Assembly (NCBI GenBank): GCA_020849155.1
Contig: JADLGU010000229.1
Location: forward strand, 1 to 9,138
DNA from: Rhodocyclaceae bacterium
Lineage (GTDB): Bacteria > Pseudomonadota > Gammaproteobacteria > Burkholderiales > Rhodocyclaceae
Direction: 5' to 3'
DNA length: 9,138 nucleotides
In this document: positions 1 to 6,024 of the stretch, one piece after another
Position numbering within the stretch: position 1 is the stretch's first letter
Layout of the letters: each line of letters begins with the position of its first letter
Notes under the pieces: generated by a model
The model's input: the letters and a program-made list of their open reading frames with translations, nothing else
Told to the model about the DNA's origin: nothing
Databases searched by the model: none
Translations under genes and position numbers: made by a program

Positions 1-338
1 TGGCGCATCCCCTGGTGGCGGAAGCCGCGGTGGTCGGCCGCCCCGACGATCTGACCGGCGAGGCGGTCTCCGCCTTCGTGGTGCTCAAGCAGGCCCGTCC
101 TTCCGGGGCGGATGCCAAGAAGATCGCTGACACCTTGCGCGCCCATGTGGCCAAGGAAATCGGCGCGCTGGCCAAGCCTAAGGACATCCGCTTCGGCGAC
201 AACCTGCCGAAGACCCGCTCCGGCAAGATCATGCGCCGCCTGTTGCGGGCCATCGCCAAGGGCGAGGAGATCACCCAGGACGTCACCACCCTGGAAAACC
301 CGGCCATCCTGCAGCAACTGAAGGAGCCGGCGGCCTGA
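1..338 (+). CDS. acs: Acetyl-CoA synthetase, C-terminal part (5' end outside window)
   Basis: This is the C-terminal end of an AMP-forming acetyl-CoA synthetase, which activates acetate to acetyl-CoA with ATP and CoA, releasing AMP and PPi in the cytoplasm. The reading frame is open from base 3, with no start in the window; the GTG at 15 is an internal Val. The visible part is the mobile C-terminal domain. It holds the signature PKTRSGKIMRR, whose Lys (codon 225-227) is the residue needed for adenylation and is the known target of reversible acetylation in this family. The tail (GEEITQDVTTLENP, then a short end) matches Acs better than propionyl-CoA synthetase PrpE, which usually has a KMLRR-type motif. 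The gene ends with TGA and is followed by a strong terminator, so it is probably transcribed separately from the signalling genes downstream. Its position suggests those genes relate to acetate or short-chain carboxylate use (inference). Confidence 0.93.
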   Translation, partial: AHPLVAEAAVVGRPDDLTGEAVSAFVVLKQARPSGADAKKIADTLRAHVAKEIGALAKPKDIRFGDNLPKTRSGKIMRRLLRAIAKGEEITQDVTTLENPAILQQLKEPAA

Positions 339-358
339 ACGCCGGCCGCTGGGAGTCG

Positions 359-385
359 AAGGGCGTCCCCGGACGCCCTTTTTTT
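359..385 (+). terminator. Intrinsic terminator after acs
   Basis: A GC-rich hairpin pairs GGGCGTC (361-367) with GACGCCC (372-378) around a four-base loop. Two further A-T pairs come from 359-360 with the first Ts. It is followed by seven Ts (379-385), the classic Rho-independent form. It lies 20 bases after the acs stop and separates acs from the next transcription unit. Confidence 0.9.
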
Positions 386-395
386 CGCCCCGCGA

Positions 396-422
396 TTGTG
401 GCCGGAGCGGCCGGGCTATAAT
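396..422 (+). promoter_or_regulatory. Probable sigma70 promoter of the five-gene signalling unit
   Basis: A perfect TATAAT lies at 417-422 in otherwise GC-rich DNA, about 40 bases before the first start codon and just after the acs terminator. The -35 is weak: TTGTGG at 396-401 gives a 15-base spacer, and GATTGT at 394-399 gives 17. A short inverted repeat (GGCCG at 400-404, CGGCC at 408-412) sits in the spacer and could be an operator. The -10 call is good; the -35 call and the operator are tentative. Confidence 0.6.
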
Positions 423-463
423 CGAACCGGCATCATTGCCCGGCAAGCGCGAGGGGGAGGGCC

Positions 464-664
464 ATGAAACGCTCCATCATCACGGGACAGCGCCTGGCGG
501 CGGTCTTCCTGCTCGGTTTCGTGCTGTTCAACTACCCGCTCATCGCGCTGTTCAACAAGCCCGGCGAGATCTTCGACATCCCCCTGCTGTATTTCTATCT
601 GTTCGGCGTCTGGGCCCTGCTGATCGCGCTGATGGCCTGGGCCATCGAGCGCAGGAAGGAATAG
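464..664 (+). CDS. Small two-helix membrane protein upstream of symporter-kinase (CbrX-like)
   Basis: A 66-residue protein with a basic start (MKRSIITGQR) and two hydrophobic segments, about residues 11-30 and 40-61. They are joined by a short polar loop (NKPGEIFDIP), and the protein ends in ERRKE. The layout predicts an inner-membrane hairpin with both ends probably cytoplasmic. The start is well supported by a strong purine-rich ribosome site (GAGGGGGAG, 451-459) four bases before the ATG. Its stop lies 11 bases before the kinase ATG, so the two are very likely co-transcribed and possibly translationally coupled. The position and the PLLYFYLFGVWALLIAL-type second helix recall the small protein CbrX encoded just before cbrA in pseudomonads. 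That likeness is from memory and not verified. A plausible role is assembly or tuning of the adjacent symporter-like sensor. No catalytic motif is visible. Confidence 0.82.
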   Translation: MKRSIITGQRLAAVFLLGFVLFNYPLIALFNKPGEIFDIPLLYFYLFGVWALLIALMAWAIERRKE

Positions 665-675
665 GGAACGGCGGA

Positions 676-3420
676 ATGCTCCAGGGCTGGGTGATCGCGA
701 GCGCCTCATTCGCCTACCTGGGCGTGCTGTTCGCCATCGCCTATTTCGGCGACAAGCGGGCCGACACCGGCCGCTCGGTGATCGCCAACCCGACCATCTA
801 CGCCCTGTCGCTGGCGGTGTATTGCACCACCTGGACCTTCTACGGCAGCGTCGGGCGGGCCGCCTCGACCGGCATCGGCTTCCTGCCGATCTACCTCGGG
901 CCGACGCTGATGGCCGGCCTGTGGTGGTTCGTCATGCTGAAGATCATCCGCATCAGCAAGGCCAACCGCATCACCTCCATCGCCGACTTCATCGCTTCGC
1001 GCTACGGCAAGAGCCAGCTGCTCGGCGGGCTGGTGACCGTCATCGCGGTGGTCGGCATCGTGCCCTACATCTCGCTGCAGCTGAAGGCGGTCTCCAACAG
1101 CTTCATCATCCTGCTCAATTATCCGGAGATCGTGATGCCGGCCAAGGCCGGCGCCCAGCCGCTGCTGCAGGACAGCGCCCTTTACATCGCCATGATCCTG
1201 GCGGCCTTCACCATCCTCTTCGGCACCCGCCACCTCGACGCCACCGAGCGCCACGAGGGCATGGTGGCGGCCATCGCCTTCGAGTCGCTGGTCAAGCTGG
1301 TGGCCTTCCTCGCCGTCGGCCTGTTCGTCACCTTCGGCATCTACAACGGCTTCGGCGACATCTTCGACCGCGCCGAGGCGCTGCCCAAGCTGAAGGCGCT
1401 GATGACCGTCGCCGACACCGGCGCCAGCTACGGCAGCTGGTGGTCGCTGACCTTCCTCTCCATGTTGTCGATCATGTTCCTGCCGCGCCAGTTCCAGATC
1501 TCGGTGGTCGAGAACGTGAACGAGCGGCACCTGGCGCGGGCGATCTGGCTGTTTCCGCTCTACCTGATCCTGATCAACCTGTTCGTGCTGCCGATCGCCC
1601 TCGGCGGCATGCTGCACTTTCCCGGCGGCAACGTCGATGCCGACACCTTCGTGCTGACCCTGCCGATGGCCGAGCGGCAGGAGGCCCTGGCCCTGCTGGT
1701 GTATATCGGCGGGCTGTCGGCCGGCACCGGCATGGTGATCGTCGAGACCATCGCCCTGTCGACCATGGTCTGCAACGACCTGGTGATGCCGGTGCTGCTG
1801 CGCTGGAAGGCGCTGCGCCTGCACCAGGAACACGATCTCTCCGGCCTGCTGCTGGCGATCCGCCGCTGGGCCATCGCCGCCATCCTGCTGCTCGGCTACA
1901 TCTACTTCCGCGCCGCCGGCGAGGCCTACGCCCTGGTCGGCATCGGCCTGATCTCCTTCGCCGCGGTGGCACAGTTCGCCCCGGCCATCGTCGGCGGGAT
2001 CTACTGGAAGGGCGGCACCCGCCGCGGCGCCATCGCCGGGCTGCTGGCCGGCTTCGCGGTCTGGGCCTACACCCTGCTGCTGCCGTCGTTCGCCAAGTCC
2101 GGCTGGCTGTCGCTGGACTTCATCCGCGAGGGGCTGTTCGGGGTGGCGCTGCTCAAGCCGCAGCAGCTGTTCGGGTTGGCCGGGCTCGACGACATTTCCC
2201 ACAGCCTGTTCTGGAGCATGCTGGCCAACATCGGCTGCTATGTCGCCGTCTCGCTGCGCCGACCGCCCGACGTGGTGGAGACCAGCCAGGGCACCCTTTT
2301 CGTCGACGTCTTCCGCCATACCGAAGGCGGCGCCGGCTCGCGCTTCTGGCGCGGCAGCGCCCAGGTGCAGGACCTGCTGCCGCTGATCGGCCGCTTCCTC
2401 GGCCCGGAGCGGGCCCGCGAGGCCTTCCTTGCCTACGCGCGGCGGCGCGGCGTGGCCTCGGTCGAGGCGCTGGAGGCCAACGCCGACCTGGTGCATTACG
2501 CCGAAACGCTGCTGGCGGGCGCCATCGGCGGCGCCTCCGCCCGGGTGATGGTGGCCTCGGTGGTGAAGGAGGAGCCGCTCGGCATCGACGAGGTGATGAA
2601 CATCCTCGACGAGGCCTCCCAGGTGCGCGCCTACTCGAAGCAGCTCGAGCAGAAGTCGCGCGAGCTGGAGGCCGCCACCGCCGAGCTGCGCGCCGCCAAC
2701 GAGCGGCTGAAGGAGCTCGACCGCATGAAGGACGACTTCATGTCCACGGTGACCCACGAGCTGCGCACGCCGCTGACCTCGATCCGCGCCTTCTCCGAGA
2801 TCCTGCTGGAGGACCCCAAGACCGACCTCATCGACCGCAGGAAATTCCTGGCCATCATCGTCAAGGAGACCGAGCGCCTGACCCGGCTGATCAACCAGGT
2901 GCTGGACATGGCCAAGATCGAGTCCGGCAACGCCGAATGGCACACCGCCGAAGTGGACCTGCACGAGATCATCGAGGAATCCATCGCCGCCACCTCCTCG
3001 CTGTTCTCCGACAAGCGGATCGGCCTGGAAATGGCCCTGGAGGGCGGCGTGCCGAAAGTCATGGCCGATCGCGATCGCTTGATCCAGGTCATGCTGAACC
3101 TGCTCTCGAATGCGGTCAAATTCTGTGAGGCGGGGCACGGCCGCGTCAAGGTCGGGCTGCACCTGGCCGCCGGCGCGGTGCGGGTCGATGTCGCCGACAA
3201 CGGCCCGGGCATCAGCCTGGCGGAGCAGGGCACCATTTTCGAGAAATTCCGCCAGGGCGGCGACACCATGACCGCCAAGCCGCAGGGCACCGGACTGGGG
3301 CTGCCGATCAGCCGGCAGATCATCGAACATTTCGGCGGCCGGCTGTGGGTGGAGAGCAGTTTGGGCAAGGGAGCGACCTTTTCGTTCAGCCTGCCCTTGG
3401 AGGAGAGAAAGACAAAATGA
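676..3420 (+). CDS. Sodium:solute symporter-type sensor histidine kinase (SSS-STAC-HisKA-HATPase, CbrA/CrbS-like)
   Basis: A 914-residue hybrid of transporter and kinase. Residues about 5-525 form a multi-helix SLC5/SSS symporter fold with roughly 12-13 membrane segments. Residues about 560-650 look like the STAC linker that joins such transporters to kinases (GASARVMVASVV, then GIDEVMNILDEASQ). A charged coiled coil (about 650-690) leads to HisKA. All kinase motifs are intact: H-box VTHELRTPL with phospho-acceptor His694, N-box NLLSNAVKF with Asn812, G1 DNGPGI (841-846), F-box IFEKFRQ and G2 GTGLGLP (871-877). Unlike CbrA, there is no obvious PAS domain between STAC and HisKA. The ATG at 676 is chosen because it begins the first hydrophobic helix, follows AGGGAA at 663-668 and lies just after the previous stop; the frame is open further upstream, but that stretch overlaps the small gene. 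Known relatives sense carbon sources such as histidine (CbrA) or acetate (CrbS). Here acs upstream favours a carboxylate, but the ligand is not shown by the sequence. Confidence 0.93.
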   Translation: MLQGWVIASASFAYLGVLFAIAYFGDKRADTGRSVIANPTIYALSLAVYCTTWTFYGSVGRAASTGIGFLPIYLGPTLMAGLWWFVMLKIIRISKANRITSIADFIASRYGKSQLLGGLVTVIAVVGIVPYISLQLKAVSNSFIILLNYPEIVMPAKAGAQPLLQDSALYIAMILAAFTILFGTRHLDATERHEGMVAAIAFESLVKLVAFLAVGLFVTFGIYNGFGDIFDRAEALPKLKALMTVADTGASYGSWWSLTFLSMLSIMFLPRQFQISVVENVNERHLARAIWLFPLYLILINLFVLPIALGGMLHFPGGNVDADTFVLTLPMAERQEALALLVYIGGLSAGTGMVIVETIALSTMVCNDLVMPVLLRWKALRLHQEHDLSGLLLAIRRWAIAAILLLGYIYFRAAGEAYALVGIGLISFAAVAQFAPAIVGGIYWKGGTRRGAIAGLLAGFAVWAYTLLLPSFAKSGWLSLDFIREGLFGVALLKPQQLFGLAGLDDISHSLFWSMLANIGCYVAVSLRRPPDVVETSQGTLFVDVFRHTEGGAGSRFWRGSAQVQDLLPLIGRFLGPERAREAFLAYARRRGVASVEALEANADLVHYAETLLAGAIGGASARVMVASVVKEEPLGIDEVMNILDEASQVRAYSKQLEQKSRELEAATAELRAANERLKELDRMKDDFMSTVTHELRTPLTSIRAFSEILLEDPKTDLIDRRKFLAIIVKETERLTRLINQVLDMAKIESGNAEWHTAEVDLHEIIEESIAATSSLFSDKRIGLEMALEGGVPKVMADRDRLIQVMLNLLSNAVKFCEAGHGRVKVGLHLAAGAVRVDVADNGPGISLAEQGTIFEKFRQGGDTMTAKPQGTGLGLPISRQIIEHFGGRLWVESSLGKGATFSFSLPLEERKTK

Positions 3421-3788
3421 GCAAACGCATTCTGATTGTCGATGACGAGCCGAACATCGTGGTCTCGCTCGAGTTCCTCATGAAGCGCGAGGGCTTCGAG
3501 GTGGCGGTGGCCGGCGACGGCGAGACCGCGCTGCGGCTGATCGAGGAGAAGCGGCCCGACCTGGTGCTGCTGGACATCATGCTGCCGAAGAAGAACGGCT
3601 TCGAGGTGTGCCAGGCGATCCGCGCCAATCCCGACTGGCAGGCCGTCAAGGTGGTGATGCTCACCGCCAAGGGGCGCGATACCGAGGTGGCCAAGGGCAC
3701 GGCCCTGGGGGCGGATGCCTACATGACCAAGCCGTTCTCGACCAAGGACCTGATCGCCCAGGTGCGGCAGATCCTGGACGTGGCCTGA
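3417..3788 (+). CDS. Single-domain response regulator (CheY-like receiver)
   Basis: A 123-residue receiver with nothing after it: no DNA-binding, enzymatic or other output domain. The acidic pocket is Asp9/Asp10, the phospho-acceptor is Asp53 (LLDIMLP), and the switch residues Thr83 (MLTAKG) and Lys105 (TKPF) are present, so it should be phosphorylatable. The ATG overlaps the kinase TGA as ATGA (3417-3420), which implies translational coupling and a cognate pair. A GGAGGAG ribosome site (3399-3405) lies inside the end of the kinase gene. The CbrA and CrbS systems use partners with DNA-binding domains, so a bare receiver here is notable. Its output must be a protein-protein contact or phosphotransfer, and the pseudokinase encoded next is the obvious candidate target (inference). 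Motility (CheY-like) function is less likely, as no chemotaxis gene is nearby. Confidence 0.94.
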   Translation: MSKRILIVDDEPNIVVSLEFLMKREGFEVAVAGDGETALRLIEEKRPDLVLLDIMLPKKNGFEVCQAIRANPDWQAVKVVMLTAKGRDTEVAKGTALGADAYMTKPFSTKDLIAQVRQILDVA

Positions 3789-3821
3789 GACGCGGCGCGT
3801 TGACACACTGAGCGCTTCCCG

Positions 3822-6011
3822 ATGGCGGGCAACTCCGGCCGGCTCAAGCTGGCTCTCACCCTGGGCGGTCTTTATCTGCTGCTGGCGGCGCTGTTCGGCG
3901 CGCTGGCGGCGGTGCTGTGGGCCGACATGCAGGAGCACGAGCGGCTGGCCCTTCTCGCCATCGTCATGCCGCGCCTCGAGTTGTCGATCCTGATCATCCT
4001 CTTGGCCTGGTTCTTTCTCGGCCTCATCGTCAGCGCCGTCTATCGCGCCTACGTCATGGCGCCGCTGACCCTGCGTGAGCAGGCGCTGGTGATGGTCAGC
4101 GCCAACCCCGGCCTGCGCCTGCAGGAGCTCGGCGCGCCGGAGATCCGCACCCTGGCCCAGGTGGTCAACAGCCTGGCCGAGCAGCGCGAGGCGCTGCAGC
4201 GCGACGTTGAGGCGCGGGTCCGCGAGGGCCGCGCCTCCATCGAAGAAGAGAAGAACCGGCTGGCGGCGCTGATGTCGGAGCTGACCCAGAGCGTGGTGGT
4301 GTGCAACCTCGACGGCCGCATCCTGCTCTACAACAACCGCGCCCGCCTGCAGTTCAAGGCCCTGGCCGGAGAAAGTCGGTCTGCCCAGGACGGCGTGCTG
4401 ATCGGGCTGGGAAGATCGATCTTCGCCATCCTCGACCGCCACCTGATCACCCACGCCCTGGAGAACATCCAGCAGCGGCTGGCGCGCGGCAGCCAGCAGC
4501 CGGTGGCGAATTTCGTCACCGCCAGCCGTGCCGGCCAGCTGATCCGGGTGCAGATGGCGCCGGTGCTCGGCGGGCAGCGCGAGGCCGAGGCGGGCGAGGG
4601 CGCGCGGGCCTTCGCCGGCTACGTCCTGATGCTCGACAACATCACCCGCAATTTCGAGATGGAGAGCCAGCGCGACGCCCTGCTGCAGTCGCTCACCGAG
4701 GGCAGCCGCGCTTCCCTCGGCAACATCCGCGCCGCGGTCGACAACCTGCTCGACTATCCGGACATGGAGGCGGAACAGCGCGATCGCTTCGTCGGCATTG
4801 TCCGCGACGAGGTGGCGGCGATGGGGCAGCGGCTCGACCGGACGGTCAACGAGTTCTCCGACGCCCTCAAGGCGCGCTGGCCGCTGGAGGACATGCTGGG
4901 CGAGGATCTGGTCGCGGCGGCGCAGCGCCGCATCGAGGGCCGGCTGGAATTGCCGACCAAGGTCGAGGAGGTTCCCGAGGGCCTGTGGGTGCGGGTGGAC
5001 AGCTTCTCGCTGCTGCAGGGCCTGAGCTACCTGGCCAAGCGCCTGCGCGACGAATACGACATCCGCGAGCTGCGTTTCCGCATGGCGCAGGCCGGCCGGC
5101 TCGCCCAGCTCGACCTGATCTGGAGCGGAGCGGTGGTCGGCAGCCAGACCCTGCTGGCCTGGGAGATCGATCCCATGAACGTGGCCGGCGAGAACAGCCC
5201 GCTGACCCTGCGCGAGGTGATCGAGCGCCACGGCGGCGAGATCTGGTTCGAGCGCGAGAAAGCCTCGCACCGGGCCTTCATCCGCATCCTGATTCCCTCC
5301 GCCCTGCCGCAGGAGGCGCTCGACGCCGCGCCGTTGATGCAGGTCGACAGCCGGCCCGAGTACTACGACTTCAACCTGTTCCGCCAGACCGAGGAGAGCC
5401 GGGCCCTCGACGAGCGCCTGCTCTCCGAGCTGACCTACACCGTCTTCGACACCGAGACCACCGGGCTGGAGCCCTCTGCCGGCGACGAGATCATCCAGAT
5501 CGGCGCCACCCGGATCGTGAACGGCCGCCTGCTCAGGAGCGAGAGCATCGACCAGCTCGTCGACCCGCGCCGGCCGCTGCGGCCCGAGGGCATCCCCATC
5601 CACGGCATCACCGAGGAGATGGTGGCCGGCCAGCCGGCCATCGACAAGGTGCTGCCGCTGTTCCGCGCCTTCTGCGAGGATACCGTGCTGGTGGCCCACA
5701 ACGCCGCCTTCGACATGCGCTTCCTGCAGCTGAAGGAGGAGGCGACCGGCATCCGTTTCCAGCAGCCGGTGCTCGACACGCTGCTGCTCTCGGCGGTGAT
5801 CCATCCCAACCAGGAGTCGCACAAGCTGGAGGCGATCTGCGAACGCCTGGGCATCAACGTCATCGGCCGCCACACCGCCCTCGGCGACGCCATCGTCACC
5901 GGCGAAGTGTTCCTCAGGATGATCCCGCTGCTCGAGGAGATGGGCATCCGCACCCTGCGCCAGGCGCGTGAGGCGGCCGAGCGCACCTACTACGCCAGAA
6001 TCAAGTACTGA
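3822..6011 (+). CDS. Membrane PAS/pseudo-histidine-kinase fused to DEDDh 3'-5' exonuclease
   Basis: A 729-residue protein with an unusual layout. Two membrane helices (about 11-33 and 53-74) anchor it, with only a short stretch between them. A linker/coiled coil (about 80-150) leads to a PAS domain (about 148-275, starting AALMSELTQSVVVCNLDGR). Residues about 280-345 look like a kinase dimerisation domain, but the H-box reads LTEGSRASL, with Glu293 where His belongs. Residues about 385-492 look like a HATPase fold (HGGEIWFE near the end), yet the N-box Asn and the G1 and G2 glycine motifs are missing. The C-terminus (about 537-705) is a DnaQ/DNA pol III epsilon-type DEDDh exonuclease with intact Exo I (FDTETTG; Asp543, Glu545), Exo II (AHNAAFD; Asp631) and Exo III (His684, Asp689). 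An in-frame stop at 3801 leaves this ATG as the earliest start; the ribosome site is weak (TGAG at 3809-3812). It lies 33 bases after the receiver gene. The substrate is unknown; DNA, RNA or a small nucleotide are all possible. A replicative proofreading role is unlikely given the membrane anchor. Confidence 0.9.
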   Translation: MAGNSGRLKLALTLGGLYLLLAALFGALAAVLWADMQEHERLALLAIVMPRLELSILIILLAWFFLGLIVSAVYRAYVMAPLTLREQALVMVSANPGLRLQELGAPEIRTLAQVVNSLAEQREALQRDVEARVREGRASIEEEKNRLAALMSELTQSVVVCNLDGRILLYNNRARLQFKALAGESRSAQDGVLIGLGRSIFAILDRHLITHALENIQQRLARGSQQPVANFVTASRAGQLIRVQMAPVLGGQREAEAGEGARAFAGYVLMLDNITRNFEMESQRDALLQSLTEGSRASLGNIRAAVDNLLDYPDMEAEQRDRFVGIVRDEVAAMGQRLDRTVNEFSDALKARWPLEDMLGEDLVAAAQRRIEGRLELPTKVEEVPEGLWVRVDSFSLLQGLSYLAKRLRDEYDIRELRFRMAQAGRLAQLDLIWSGAVVGSQTLLAWEIDPMNVAGENSPLTLREVIERHGGEIWFEREKASHRAFIRILIPSALPQEALDAAPLMQVDSRPEYYDFNLFRQTEESRALDERLLSELTYTVFDTETTGLEPSAGDEIIQIGATRIVNGRLLRSESIDQLVDPRRPLRPEGIPIHGITEEMVAGQPAIDKVLPLFRAFCEDTVLVAHNAAFDMRFLQLKEEATGIRFQQPVLDTLLLSAVIHPNQESHKLEAICERLGINVIGRHTALGDAIVTGEVFLRMIPLLEEMGIRTLRQAREAAERTYYARIKY

Positions 6012-6024
6012 ACCGGAACCCGAC

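Noticed and set aside
436..675. Upstream extension of the kinase frame to an ATG-less start at 436
   Set aside because: It overlaps the small membrane-protein gene in another frame, its translation is Arg/Pro/His-rich with no membrane helix, and the ATG at 676 has a ribosome site and begins the first helix.
706..3330. An 874-codon minus-strand open frame opposite the kinase gene
   Set aside because: Same reason: a shadow frame in GC-rich coding DNA, with His/Gln/Gly-rich translation and no domain.
3800..3805. Perfect TTGACA between receiver and exonuclease genes, considered as a -35 box
   Set aside because: At 16-18 bases downstream the sequence is GC-rich (around TGGCGG) with no -10-like hexamer, and it would fall inside the coding region of the next gene.
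5968..6024. An earlier ATG for the DUF294 gene at 5968
   Set aside because: It would overlap the exonuclease gene by 44 bases and add a Pro/Ser/Glu-rich tail; the ATG at 6025 has a GGAA at proper spacing.
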